Below are positions 10,412 through 22,569 of a stretch of DNA of 64,000 nucleotides, piece by piece (position 1 is the stretch's first letter; each line of letters begins with the position of its first letter). Source of the stretch: Cladopsammia gracilis (taxonomy: Eukaryota > Cnidaria > Anthozoa > Scleractinia > Dendrophylliidae); the NCBI GenBank assembly GCA_022457155.1, contig JAJGOT010000089.1:1416001-1480000 (forward strand), read 5' to 3'. The position numbers and the translations under genes were made by a program. The notes beneath the pieces were generated by a model. It saw nothing but the letters and a program-made list of their open reading frames with translations, did not search any database and was not told the DNA's origin.

Positions 10412-11014
10412 AAGTTCGATGAAAGGGCGGGGGAACGGACGAAGACATCAAGAGCCGCATCAATAAAGCCAGGCATGCCTTTCGCACTCTGCGCCCAATC
10501 TGGAGATCCTCAGCACTGTCCCGACACAATAAGATCAGGATCTTCAACTCCAACGTGAAGTCAGTTCTACTTTATGGTTCGGAGACATGGCGCACTACAA
10601 AGGCGAACTCTCACAAGCTGCAAACCTTCATCAACAGATGCCTACGTAACATCCTCAACATCAGATGGCCAGAGATGATATCCAACGAGGACCTCTGGGA
10701 GAGCACAAGGCAGACCCCCATCGAGCAAGAGATCAAGAAAAGGAAATGGACTTGGATCGGACACACTTTGCGAAAGCCAACAGCGAATGTCACCAGGCAG
10801 TCCCTTGATTGGAACCCCCAGGGAAAGCGCAAAGTGGGCCGGCCAAGACAGACCTGGCGGAGGAGTACGCACGCTGAAATCAAGGCCGCCGGAACGACAT
10901 GGGCCGAACTGAGGAAGACTTCCCGGAACCGAGTCCGCTGGAAGAGTGTGGTTGCAGCCCTATGTTCCCCAGGGAATTAAGAGGATTAAGTCAAGTAAGT
11001 CAAGTTCGATGAAA
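10412..11014 (+). mobile_element. 5'-truncated non-LTR retrotransposon insertion with 13-bp target duplication
   Basis: The inserted segment 10425-11001 is flanked by a perfect 13-bp direct repeat AAGTTCGATGAAA (10412-10424 and 11002-11014). It ends in a short tandem tail, AAGTCAAGTAAGTC, as RTE/L2-like LINEs with microsatellite tails do. The element starts abruptly inside the RT region, the usual outcome of incomplete target-primed reverse transcription. Confidence 0.85.
10428..10980 (+). pseudogene. LINE reverse transcriptase C-terminal fragment
   Basis: One open plus-strand frame of about 183 codons runs from the truncated 5' end to a TAA at 10978-10980. It contains DIKSRINKARHAF, KIRIFNSNVKSVLLYGSETW and KRKVGRPRQTWRR, which match the region after the RT fingers and palm in RTE/CR1-like elements (the LYGSETW signature and the GRP-x-TWRR stretch). 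The catalytic YxDD box and the endonuclease lie upstream of the truncation and are absent. The frame is intact to the stop, so the insertion is fairly young. Confidence 0.85.
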
Positions 11015-11057
11015 AAGGGTAAAAGAAAGGCGTGAATCATAACCTATATTTTGATTA

Positions 11058-11317
11058 CCGTATTTTCTCAATTAAACGCCACCGGCGTTATTTCAAACTT
11101 GGTCTAGTGGACCCGGCGTTTCTTTGAATCAGCAGTTTTTTCTCCCCCGTCATTTTTTAAGAAAGGGTTATTATTCGTTTTTCTTGGCAGCCGTGTACCT
11201 TGCCCGTAAATCTTAAATTTATTATACCGCAAAAAAACGTTTGAGGGGCTTACTTACGACTTCCTCTATTATACCCGGCGTTTATTCGGGGCCCGGCGTT
11301 TCATCGAGAAAATACGG
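11058..11317. mobile_element. TA-flanked MITE with CCGTATTTTCTC termini
   Basis: The 260-bp element starts CCGTATTTTCTCAATTAAACG and ends with the near reverse complement GTTTCATCGAGAAAATACGG. It is bounded by TA on each side, as expected of a TA target duplication (mariner/ISL2EU-like). GGCGTT words recur inside. No coding capacity. Confidence 0.75.
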
Positions 11318-11829
11318 TAAGTAAAAACGGAAACAGATAGATTGAGATTTTTCTTAATTCCAGTCTTCAAAATAGAAATATTTCTTTAGAAAACTTATCA
11401 AGTCGAACTCGACAGAAAAGGAAGTTCAAAATCTAAAAGAGCGGTCAAATACACGCATTGCCTGTGATCATAATCGGGTAACATTCACGCACTGTTTTTC
11501 ATGGAAGGTCATGCAAATGATTTTGATGTTTCCCTCGATCAAAACTCACTCCATTTGATGTCTTTAAACAACCAGCTCAAATTTTCTGTTCCCCGAGTTT
11601 TCTAAAGTACGTTGTTATAATAAAAAAAAAACATTATTAGTGCAATATGATCATAATTTTGAATCTACTGAAATGAAGCAACTGTTCCTGAAATACAGAA
11701 TTAAGATTAAATGTAAATGACCGAGTCGTACTTTTTTAACTATTCCCTTTAAAAGAAAAGTTCATCAATCAGATGAGAAAGTAATGGGAAAGACAGAAAC
11801 CGCACATGCAAAGTGTAGTGTGTGCAAGT

Positions 11830-12250
11830 TAGGATACCCCTAGTGTTAGGGTTACCCTAGCAAGTGGGTTACCCTTGCACTCTCACATTTCTTCTTTTTT
11901 TACGCATTGTCTTTACAAGGCGTAACCCTGGTGCTAGGGTTTCCCTACCTGCGTGCTGGGGTAACCCTACCTGTGTGCGGGGGTAACCCTACCTGTGTGC
12001 TGGAGTAACCCTAGCACACAGTTAGGATAACCCTAGCACACAGTTAGGGTAACCCTAGCGCACGGGTAAGGTAACCCTACCTGTGTGCTAGGGTTACGTA
12101 CCCTACCTGTGTGCTAGCCTAACTAGGGTTACCCACTTGTGTGCTAGGGTTACTTACCCTACCTGTGTGCTAGGGTTACCCTTCCTGTGGGCTAAGGTTA
12201 CGCTACCTGTGTGCTAGGGTTTCCCTACCTGCGTGCTGGGATTACCCTAG
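11830..12250. repeat. Degenerate minisatellite rich in TAGGGTTACCCTA
   Basis: Copies of a roughly 22-24 bp unit such as CCCTACCTGTGTGCTAGGGT recur in both orientations with small insertions. GGGTTACCCT and AGGGTAACCC palindromic cores dominate. The words resemble, but are not, tandem TTAGGG telomere repeats. Confidence 0.8.
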
Positions 12251-13679
12251 GGACAAGTTTTTTCTTTATAAACGCTTCAGATATATATAGGGTCAACTCG
12301 CCCACCCGGGACAACTTTTTCTGGTTCCCAGACCTCTGCATCTCTTCAGAACAAACGCCCATGCAACAATGGCGGGTCGAAACACTGAGGTAAACAATTT
12401 CGAATGCTTCTTTCAGCCTTAGCAGAAGGCGACGAATCTCATTATCGCCGGCCCACAGCTAAATATGGTTTATTTCGCCTACAAAAAAATATTTTTCAAT
12501 TGCAAGGTATTTCGTCGGCGAGAGTTTTGTTTTTATGCTTGCGCCAAAGACTGTGATAACGAATGTTTTTGTTTTGTTTATGACCGCAAAAAAGTCTGTC
12601 TACAAATGTTTTTCGATTCAAGATCGAACTTTAACTTTGTTTAGACTTGAGTTCTATGGGGTAGGCGAGTTGTCCCTACCTGAAAAATTTCCTTGTAAAA
12701 AAAAAAAAAAAACAGGACAACTTCGTCTCGGCTGCTAGGGTCACCCTGGCATTAGGGTTACCCCACCTCCTTGTAAACAGGCCTTAAATCACGCAGTTTT
12801 AGCGGAATTCATGCTAATTTATTTCTAGGACTTCTCCCCTCAATCAAAACTGCGTCTTGTTTGTTTTCCAAATTATACATTACCCGAGATTTCTAAATTA
12901 CTTTTCTTTCTGTAAAACACTGATAGAATAGCATCTTAACTTAATTAATTTTATAGTTATATTATTTATAATATGATTATGACCGTCACGTCAAGTAATT
13001 TAATGCTCTTTATTATATCAAACACAAAGAAGAGTGTTTCATCAGGATATCTAGGGTATCTAAGATTTGGGTTGAAAAAAACAGGCGCAGCCGAGGTTTT
13101 TTTAAGCCACTTTGAGGTGTTTGGATACCTGATAAAAAAGAACATACTTTTTGTAGCTTTTTAAACTGAAAATAAAGAAAGGAAGGATAAAATCGCCAAA
13201 ATCTATGCTGATTAAGATCGAGTTTCCAAACAACCGTCGCGCTTATTATTTTCTTTATGAATTATTATGTGGAAAACGCGTGACATTGCGTGACGTTGCA
13301 GTATAAGGACTTACTCGCTCGCTCTAGAGTTATGAGCTTGCGAGATAGAGCAGTTTTCAATTGAGTGTGGTAAAACCAAAACCGAAGTAATTACTCTGAC
13401 GAATCACAGAAGTCGCACACAATCTAATGAACCAATCAGAGCTCGAAGCAATTACATGTCGGCGGCGCAAAGCGCGGGAAAACACGTGCGAGCAAGTCAC
13501 GATTGGTTTTGAGATATTTTATCCAATCACAAAGCGTAGCATTTAAAAACCAAAGCAATTATGTAATTGCTTTTAATTCCATCTTCAATTTAACATATTC
13601 CTTCCAAAAACTTATCAGACAAGTACTTGACTGCTATATTGCAAAACAGAAAAGACAATTCAAATACAAAATAGAAGCC
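12251..13679. other. Gene-free interval with diverged repeats
   Basis: A short start-like stretch at about 12371 (ATGGCGGGTCGAAACACTGAG followed by GTAAAC) could be a first coding exon on the plus strand, but no continuing exon was found. Around 13340-13460 the CCAAT-rich promoter-like repeat family appears again. Further GTGTTGCCCGAG-type module copies follow. Confidence 0.3.
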
Positions 13680-13870
13680 AAATATTACTCTGTTCATTTG
13701 GGATCAAAATCAGCTATAACTCATGCATTTTGTCGTGGCAGTCTGTTCACGCAAATTGTTCGTCCTCGATCAAAACTGCGTTCAGATGTTTGAACTCTGT
13801 GTTTTTCATTTAGTGTTGCCCGAGATTTCGCTGGGCTAAAGTATTGTGCATTATAGTGAAAACTGATAAT
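13680..13870. repeat. Duplicated module, copy 1 (second copy 24.04-24.23 kb)
   Basis: GGGATCAAAATCAGCTATAA, CAAAACTGCGTTCAGATGT and GAGATTTCGCTGGGCTAAAG occur here and, in the same order and orientation, at 24.04-24.23 kb with scattered substitutions. Related but more diverged copies lie near 5.45-5.68, 11.46-11.72, 12.78-12.90 and 29.85-30.08 kb. No coding sequence is evident in them. Confidence 0.7.
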
Positions 13871-14979
13871 GCATAGCATTTGATTGATTGATTGGTTGAT
13901 TCTAGAGCATGATTTAACACATACATGGACGAAAATTCAAACTGTCACAGACAAGTAGGACATTCCGAATTGCTTGACTTGAGCTTTGCCTGGAGACAAA
14001 AGCATGTGATTTGCATCTCAGTGTAAACATGAATGATGTAAGGGGAAAATATTTCTTTCTTGTGTGGGACAACAATGAAAGAAAACTTCATTGGCAATTG
14101 CTATGTTGTGAAGAATTCAGAGCAGTAACGGCAAAATAACGTATAACATAGCCTATGATTCGATCACGGTTAAAAGCAGAAATTTAGGACCATTTAGGGA
14201 TTGACCGTTTTGATTAACTGATTAACAATTTGTATTATTTCATCAAGATTGAAACGGTTTCTTTCAAAGACGTATCAACAACTGGGCTAGTCGGATGGCT
14301 AGTGTAACAGAATGACTTCGCATGCCTTGGCTGAAGGTGGACTTCAAAATGAAATTAAATGGGAAAATGTTCGAAATTAAAAACAGATCATCATAACAAG
14401 CTGCAAGTATAAATAGGAACCACGAAACCGGTGAACCGTTTTTAGTTAAAGGATTTCGAAACGTTTAACTGAATTTTCTTTTTTTAGCTTGTTGTGATCA
14501 GCCTTTCGAAACAGGAAGAATCTTTTCCAAGTCTTATTTTGGGAAATCCTCATGACATTTTCTAGACAAACAGGCAAGACAAAAAACCTCGAAAAGTCTT
14601 TCAAAACATTTACAAGACCTTGCTAAGGTTTCTGGACCTAATGCAGACAAATGTTGCCGCAGTTGTGTTAAGCGGAATGGAATACATGTTTATTTCTACT
14701 AATCCGTAGTTCAGAAATAATTCATATCATTTTATATGATTTTTTTTAACAAGATTTTTGTTAAAGAAGGAATGGCAAAATAACTTGACATAACCCATGA
14801 TTTGATATAGTTTAACTTGACGCAGACAGAAACTGGGACTTTCTCATTTTTCGCCACTATATTCTACTTTCTCTTCAAAATTCCATCTTCAAATTTGCTT
14901 TGTTGTGATCACATAAAAAGCAAAAATTTATTACTCATGCGCGTAGCGGCATGAGGTAAGGTTTCGGCTCCGTTTTTTA

Positions 14980-15010
14980 TCTCGTTAATGCGCATGCGCA
15001 TTAAGCGAGA
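14980..15010. repeat. Near-perfect palindrome around GCGCATGCGC
   Basis: A 31-bp sequence whose centre, TAATGCGCATGCGCATTA, is a perfect 18-bp palindrome with partly matching flanks. CATGCGC words also recur 40 bp upstream. Confidence 0.6.
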
Positions 15011-18000
15011 TTTCGAAATTACCACGAAAAAAGGGGCAAAAGCTGTTAACAAATTTTTGTGGACTTTTGTCCGGGGGGGAGTTTCTTCTTTCTTCTTCAT
15101 AGAAGCTATATTAGGGCATTGAGGATATGGTTGGTTAAAGCGGTTAGGATTTCAAGAAGGGCGTCACATACCGTCACTAAAATATTTGAGGAACACCTCC
15201 GGTCCTATTGTTAATTTCCCTAGGGTATTGGGATGTCAGAACTTGTGATGAACTTGTCGTATTTCACATTACGTCACTGCAAAGATATTAAAGTTCTTAG
15301 TTTCGATATCTCACGTTACGTATCAATATTTAAAATTTTCAATCATTTGTCGTAAAGCCATTCAAGCTGCTTTCGAGAATGGTAAAAATAGGTCAAATAC
15401 GTTTTCTTGGGAAACGTAGTTTGAGAATTTCACGGTCTATTTTTACGAATGGAGACGTTATTGGACGGGAAAGTTTGTGTTTTAATATGAGCGATATGGC
15501 AGAGCAAAGTAGCATGAACTTTGCGTTTGTATGCAATAGTATGGGAAAGACGTCATAGTTTTATTGGTTTAGCTACCGTGCACAAGGAAATTTTGACTGA
15601 ATTTGTTTTGCGGGAGGAAATTTTTGCGCGTCGGGACAGCTTAAATTTCTGCTGGGAGGAAATGTTTGCGGATTTCTGGTCAAGTATAAATAAAATCCAA
15701 GGCATCGGTATTAAACAATTTCACTTCCTGACCGGAGGTTTTTATAGTTCTCCCAGTTATATGGTTGCTGTTCTGGCGCCAATATGAACATAAACAACGA
15801 GAAAACTAGTGAGTGAATTATTGTACGTTGTTGTAAAAATGTATCAGTATTATGATAACAGTCTCTGGTTCTTTTGAGGACGTGTGTGGAGTTGAATCGG
15901 GAATACAGATAACTGTTGTGCCGGTCGCCTCGGAGTTATGATAGGATAATATATTCACTGTTGAAAAATTCTTGTTAAGCCGATATACATCATTAAAACA
16001 AGTAATTTTTTCTGCGCGATTATATTTCTGCGGTGGAAAATTTAATACAAAATAAGACAAAATAAAGTAATACTGCATAATAATGCAACAACGGACAACC
16101 TTTGCCTGTATCTCCGGCAGATCAGAAAAAGGTTTTGAAAAATACTGCGGTCAGGAATCCCGCATGTTTGATTACTTTAGTACAAATTTTATAATTTGAG
16201 AAATTGGGGCGCTAAGTTTCATGATGTCACTTTCCGGGAAACTTGATAAAGAGTGTACAGCTATTATGCTGGAGATTCAAATATTTCAAACCGGATGTAA
16301 TGGAGATACTGCCTAGCTCCGAGAAACACATTACACTTACACGCGGAATAAACTCTGAGGAGCTACTAAAAAACAATTGCAAGATCCCACTATTCCAATA
16401 TATGACTATCGCATAAGACTTGGATCTTAATAGAATATTTTACGAATTTTTACTGCGGTCGTGACCCCGGGGGTCGTCAAGAAGACACTGTCAACACTAT
16501 ATTTTGAGGTTTAAAGCAGACCCATTTAATCTCTAATAGTTACTAAACACATGATACCGGAAATAGAAAACTCTCGACTTTCGAATAAAAAAAGACAGAA
16601 CTACTATATATTCGCAAATAACCCATTCATGTATAACATTAACTTATGCAGCCATTTCTTTTTCAACTCTCCACAAAAGAAAAATCAATGTCCGCTTCAC
16701 TTTCCAAAACATTTCATATCGATATCAATAACAACATACACAACTGCGTGAAATATTTCCTTTAACAAGCATAGACAACTAAGCGGAAAACAGATATTTC
16801 AGCCCACCCACATCTGACGTCTGAGTTATCAAAAGTTTCTCTGGCTTTTGTTGATAATTTTGTCCGATGGATTATGAATGTTCTGTGATACTTGTTATCT
16901 TTGTGGAATGTCCGGTTTCCGGAAGATTATAAAGAACAGGAAAGAGCGAATCTCAAAACTGTCTTAAAAATGAAATTAAGGTTGGAAAAATATATATTTG
17001 CTCAATTCTTTCTTTGAGGAATAGAGGAATTCTAAGGATATGCACTTTTTTGTCTTGACTTCCTGACTGAATTTAAGTCTTAAAATAGCGATGAATATGC
17101 GTGAACGGAATCTGATCGATCAATGACAGACATTGTAGCGACCATAGGTCATGGATCAGTTCTTTTCTTCTTTAAAATCTCCGTAAAATTATTAGATGTG
17201 TATATCTTATATATAAAGATCTACAAACGCGGATAAGCGTAAACATTTATCCGATGCGTTGTGGCACACATCAAAGATTTAAATTGGATGATCCCACAGG
17301 CAGACCAATCGTGATGTGAGTCAGATCAAGTTACAGCACAGTAATGAAATATACTAGGAAATAATACGATTTGTCACGGAATTGATAAGCGATAGAAAAA
17401 TCGAAAATATTACACACTAAAGTCTTCTCACCTTTACTTTATTGTCTCTTGATGTATCCTGACCGGTTTAAATGCATTTTTACAACTTTTGTTACTCGTC
17501 CCACTATCCACTATAAAAGAAGGGAAGGCTGGAGACCTCTGAGCGAACCCTCGCCACGCGAAAGCCAATAAATTCTAAACAATTCAACTCAAGCTCCCCG
17601 AATTGCCACCAGTGAGGCCGCAGGTTAAATGTCTACCCGTGCGATTCGTGCTAGCTTCCAAATTCCCTTTCACGGGCTCTAAAAGGGCTCCGTTTTGGAG
17701 CGATTCTGGCCATCTTCGCTTCGCCATTGTCCGCGATCCAAACGGCTGTATCACGAAATTCGAATACTAAAGCTTAGCGACCGCGTCACAGAGACAAAAT
17801 GACATTCACCCGAGGGGAGGGTCGTTACTTTTGCCCTCGCGCAAATTGACACCGTCGGGGGAGCCAGTGCGTGTAATTCCAACGGAAACCACACGCGTGA
17901 CCTGTCACTTATTTGTCTTTTTTTGATAAAGTGCAATTTTTCATCAAGATCAAAAGAAAAGTCTCTTTTTTAAAATAAAAATGCTCGAAGGAAAATTATT

Positions 18001-18180
18001 AAACTTGTTAAAACCAATTTGCACCAAAAAAATCAAAAATCAAAGGTCACGGATATGTATGTGTATACCGGGAGTCTAGGGTGTACTCTAACTGCACGTC
18101 CGATCCAAGAGAGAGGAAGATAGGGGCCTTGGGAACGAGGTTGGTAGACGTTTCAATAACAAATTGATCATTACATGTTA
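15011..18180. other. Gene-free interval, possible LTR-like remnant near 17.5 kb
   Basis: No supported gene. At 17.51-17.60 kb a TATAAAAG box, a short leader and AATAAATTC follow each other within 70 bp, then TTGCCACCAGTGAGGCCGC. This resembles the promoter, polyadenylation and primer-binding arrangement of an LTR retrotransposon, but neither a second LTR nor coding sequence was found. Confidence 0.3.
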
Positions 18181-19858
18181 AACAGACCGTTGGCCGTCGG
18201 GTGTTGATATGAACGATATGGTCAATAATGTTTAATTTTTATTGGTAAATTGCACAACCTTCTAAAGTCGCTGTCGTAATTTGTCGTATTTTTGAAGCGG
18301 AATTGAGCCGTTTCTCGCTGTTCAGAACGTCTCATGTCGGCAATTTTCGGGGCCACGTCGCTTGTCGTTTTTACCAAGGCTTCCTTAAGCCGAGATGTTT
18401 TGAAAACAGCTTCGGCTATAAAAGGAAACGAAATCTAATCGCCAGTTCTATTCCTACAAGAGACACCATTCTGCCCGAAGGTACACAATTTTTTAGTTGA
18501 CGGAAAAAGCGACAAGTCAAATATTTTCATTTGCCTTTTTTACAATAGTCTACCTTAGTGAAGTATTTAGATAAAACATTCCTTTTTTACTGAAGTCTTT
18601 TTACTGAACTTATTCACATGCACAAAGTTCTTGTTTTGTCTCATACATCCACATTTATAATTCAACACATTGATACACTGCCCAAATATGGTAAAAAAGT
18701 TATCGATATGCGTTATGTCTACATGACATATAACCAGCGATGGCGGTAAATTTCGCATTTTGAAAGAAAGTGAAAATGATTGCTGCCTGTAATTTCGTGT
18801 TTTTTGGCGAAAAAGTGCGTGAACTATTAGTTAAAAAAGGGAAAAGAAAGAAAAAAGAGAAGAAAAGAAAAGAGAAAAATACTGTTCACATGATTGGACA
18901 AAAAAGGCGCGAAATTTTCGCGTTGTCGCGGTCGCAGTGTTGTTTCTTGGCGTAGCTGAATGAAAACTGGTTCAAAGTTTAACCGCTCGACAAGAAGTGA
19001 ATGAAGGAGCACAATTTTCGTGAAATTCCTTTGGTAATCACCTCTGGAATATAATATAGACTTGATGTTTCTTCAGAAAAGCTTCTGATCTCGTCATTAC
19101 GGCTGTGGGAGCTAAAAAATGAGCATTCCAAGTTTGTAAACAACATTGATCGACTCAGCTCGTACTTCGATGTTTGAAAATTTGGTGCTTATGGAAGGGA
19201 CTAAAAAGCCAAATCAACTACAGGTACGATGTTTTAACCGTTTCTTGTATCCTTTAGCTGTGAATTTTTGTAAGCTTACTGTCCACGCTGCAGTTCTTTC
19301 CGCCTTTTCGCCGCTATGTTTAGGTTCGTAGCCGTGTGTTAATTTGTTCAATTTGTTTTGATTCTGAATTGAACTTTTTAAGATACGAAACACTTGTAAC
19401 TATTAAAGACATTCTATGCCATTTTACTGTGTTTTAATTCTTGTAGTCACTACTCTGTCCCGTTCTTTGAGTAGACGAAAGCTCTTCGTAGAAACTGTCA
19501 ACTGATTGTGTACGCTAAATTAATTTTAGCTTGGCAAAAGTTTCGGCATTCATTGCTTGTTGTTTAAGAAATGGTGTGAGGTAAAATATTGTAGTTAGCC
19601 TTTTTACTTAATGAAAGGTTGTATTGCCCAATGATTTTTTTCTCGAAACTGTGATTTGTTATCAATGTGTTGAATTATAAAACAGTTATAGTGTTCAAGC
19701 TTGCACAATATTGACAAAGGCGCCACTTTCATTCATGATGTGTGATGTTGCAAGTTTCGCGCGGTAAAACATCTGTAAGCTTTTTTTTTTAAATAAAAGG
19801 CTTGTCGGCGATATTTATTTCTTCAAACTGTGCTTTGTTATCAATGTGTTGAATTATA
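18181..19858. other. Gene-free interval
   Basis: Only short frames are present. TGTCGNNTGTCGNNATTT-like words at 18.26-18.40 kb recall the interior of the MITE at 22.36 kb. TGTTATCAATGTGTTGAATTATAAAAC occurs twice in direct orientation (about 19.66 and 19.83 kb). Confidence 0.35.
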
Positions 19859-19973
19859 AAACTATTATAGCGCTCAAGCTTGCGTGATATCGCCTAATTT
19901 TAGCCGACTCGGCCTACGGCCTCGTCGGCTAAGTATTAGGCGATATCACGCGCGCTTTCGCGCTATAATAGTT
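19859..19973. mobile_element. 115-bp palindromic fold-back element
   Basis: The arms read AACTATTATAGCGCTCAAGC and, at the other end, GCGCTATAATAGTT. They also mirror GATATCGCCTAAT against ATTAGGCGATATC around a GC-rich centre, GGCCTACGGCC. Nearly the whole element can fold on itself, as in a small MITE. Confidence 0.75.
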
Positions 19974-20461
19974 AAATACACTGCACATATTAATTGGCTG
20001 TTTAAAAACATTGCTAGTAAATCAATTTTAATCCCAAATGAAAATCGTTGCAATATGTTTTAGTTTTGTTTAAATATCAATAAATAAAGATAGTAAATAT
20101 TTTTTAACCTTCGAACATCTTTCCCAAATTTCGATTGATAAGAAAATCGCCATTGTAATGCCATACAAGTCATTGCTACTAAAATACTGTGACTGATACA
20201 AAACATAGAAAATTAACTAAGTAAAAGGGCTCTCTAAAGATAGATTGAATCTAAGTAGTTTTGCCACCCCCATCCCTCCTCATAATTTCCCCCTGTAGCA
20301 ACCAAATTGGCCTCGGCTCATTCGCTTAATATAATCAAGTTGAAGTTTCCCCTCAGCTGTAAAATGAAGACTATTTTGAACAAATACTTTAAATTAACAT
20401 GAAAATTATTTACATTCATACTCGTGATTATTTTGTTGCTCATGACTTTTATTGATTTGGT

Positions 20462-20477
20462 GGCTCCTAAAAGAGCC
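20462..20477 (-). promoter_or_regulatory. Histone-type mRNA 3' stem-loop-like motif
   Basis: On the minus strand the sequence is GGCTCTTTTAGGAGCC, a six-pair stem (one G-T pair) with a four-base loop, followed directly by ACCAAATC and a purine-rich AATAAAAG. This is close to the metazoan replication-dependent histone consensus (GGCYCUUUUMAGRGCC followed by ACCA). No histone coding sequence lies upstream on the minus strand, so it is an orphan, a relic or a coincidence. A weaker GGCTCTTAAAGCC lies at 20.69 kb on the same strand. Confidence 0.35.
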
Positions 20478-20784
20478 CTTAAGTCCTCTATGACTGCAAT
20501 GTCTAACTCTACGATTAGACCTACAGGTATTTTCAATCTTTCAACTTCGATAAACCATTTAGCAGCTTTACACATATTACCTATCACGTCTTTACTACAT
20601 TTACCTATCAAAGGCACCCAACTTTTCCAATTCTTGTTGTTGTTGTTGTTGTTTTATTAACCTTACATTCTCTCGCATTAACGAGATGGCTTTAAGAGCC
20701 CTTTGATCTTGTTTTTATTATTATTATTTTTATTTTTTGTGTCACGATTTTGCATGCAAATTTATGCACGCATATTTTAAATTG

Positions 20785-20936
20785 TGCACTTCCGGTTTAT
20801 TGCTTTGCCACTACACTTCCTGTTTAATGACTTCCGGCTACTATCACTTCCGGTAAAAGAACGTTACTCAAGTGTCACGACAGCGTCTCCTACAACCCTA
20901 CTTACATTAGCAATGTTCATGTTTGGTATATATAAG
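20785..20936 (+). promoter_or_regulatory. Promoter-like cluster: four ETS-type sites and a TATA box
   Basis: Within 70 bp there are three ACTTCCGG sites and one ACTTCCTG site (about 20787, 20813, 20829 and 20845), the core recognised by ETS-family factors. TATATATAAG follows at 20926-20936, with a short ATG frame of about 26 codons starting near 21019. No supported gene follows, so this may drive a noncoding or unrecognised transcript, or be a captured promoter. Confidence 0.35.
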
Positions 20937-22060
20937 ACTTAGAAGAATCATTCCCTTCATTGTGGTACAGCCTTCATTTCCAAAACAATCAATAGTAAAC
21001 AACGTGGTTTGCAGGAACGATGACTGAACGAAAAGAGTACTATTCGCCATGTCGGACATCTTCTTATCATGTTTATTCATGTTTATTTATGTTTATCATG
21101 TTTTAAATATATCATAAAACTAACTTACGCATGCGCATGAGTAAAGGCTGCTAGGAGCCTCTTGTTCATTTTAATTTCTTGTTGGTTCACTTCTTATAAT
21201 GAATGAACACTTGAAATGAAATATGACCGTGTTCTTATATTATTATATTTAAACGTTATTTACTGTAAACAATGTGCGGAAGCCATATAGCATGGACTAG
21301 AAAAACATTTATAATTTTTTTATCTACTTATAGCTACTTATCATGACCCACAAAATCTTAAACCGCGGTCTAAGTTGGAGTTTCGTTTAAGGAGGCTCGT
21401 ACCCATTTCTCAAGTCCACACCTTTTCAATTTTAATGGGCAATATCTTTTGTTGTAGTGCATAAAAAGACAAGCCACTTTGCATGCAAACACACAATACA
21501 TTGAACTTTATGGGAGTATAGGATTTGTTTACATCCGTGCTTCCATGGCAACGGAATGGTGATCCTCTGAAATTCACAAGTTGCGGAGTTTCTCTAGATC
21601 AAGAGAAATTTTTGTAAAACCCGCTAGTGGACTAATTGATTAGACCATGGGCTTCAACTGGACAAAGTTTGAAAGAAATGTGTGAGAGCGTTTTCGAATT
21701 TTTTAGGGATGAAGTTTTGGGGATTATAAATGCAGTGAAAAACATACTATCGACATAATTGGCTAATATCTAAAGAAAATGATGCGCGATGGGGATGCAG
21801 TTTCATCTCATAGTAGTTTGATTCCATTTGAAATGGTGTGTGAAAAAGTGAGGGGGTTGCTTTGGCCGATTGCGAGAAAGAAGGATTTGATTAGCGTGCG
21901 TTCAGCTGCTCTTGTTGCCATTTTTGTATGTACTTTGGTCTACGCCTACAAATGTGATGATAATTTGGAAACCGCGAGATAATTTTTTTTTAAAATTTGA
22001 CAATCCCGAGATTGGTCATCAATTTATATGGCCTGCAAGTTTCAAGGACATTGAGCCTCC
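20937..22060. other. Gene-free interval
   Basis: GTTTATTCATGTTTATTTATG-like short repeats lie at 21.07-21.11 kb. A 67-codon frame at 21779 is not supported by any domain or splice context. Confidence 0.35.
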
Positions 22061-22360
22061 TTAAATAACCGGCTCAGTGTGTTTCCTGGTTGCAAACCTC
22101 ATCAAACTATCCGCTTCAGTGAATGCATATAAATATTCGTTCTTCCCTAGAACAATCCCTGTCTGGAATTGCCTTCCGTTTTCAGTGGTACATGCGTCAT
22201 CTGTCAACCTTTTCAAAGTCAGGATTGTGCTTAATTAGTCACTCGGCAGTTATTTTATTAGCTTTCTGTTCTTATCAGCTGCTTGTGTAATAAATGTGTA
22301 ATGTAAATTGTATTTGCTTAGCTAGCCGTTGTCCAGCCATTGCCAGATTAGTGTACTAAT

Positions 22361-22557
22361 GAGGCCCTGCCAGGGGGGGGGGGGGGTCCCGTGTCGCTTG
22401 TCTGAATTTTAAAATGTCTCGTGTCGGTGTTTTATCAATGTTTCACGTTGCTGTCGGAAGTTAAACGAACATTTGTCTTTTGTCGCGATTTCATTTTAAG
22501 TGCTGTCGCTACTTTTTGGGTCATGTCGCCTGTCGGAATTTACCCTGGCAGGGCCTC
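22361..22557. mobile_element. 197-bp MITE with 6-bp target duplication ACTAAT
   Basis: The terminal inverted repeats are GAGGCCCTGCCAGGG and CCCTGGCAGGGCCTC, a perfect 15-bp match. ACTAAT lies directly outside both ends (22355-22360 and 22558-22563). The interior has a G-run and several TGTCGNNTGTCGGAATTT-like words. There is no coding capacity, so it depended on a transposase supplied elsewhere. Confidence 0.85.
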
Positions 22558-22569
22558 ACTAATGGCAAT

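Noticed and set aside
11830..12250. True telomeric tract
   Set aside because: The unit is 22-24 bp and mixes orientations; it is not a TTAGGG array.
12371..12391. Short first coding exon (MAGRNTE then GT)
   Set aside because: No downstream exon or conserved continuation was identified; seven codons are too few to call.
17510..17620. Solo LTR
   Set aside because: TATA, AATAAA and a PBS-like stretch are suggestive, but no LTR ends, second copy or target duplication could be found.
20318..20617. 99-codon minus-strand frame (KCSKDVIGNMCKAAKWFIEV)
   Set aside because: It reads through the histone-like stem-loop, matches no family known to me and has no clear splice sites, so it was not called.
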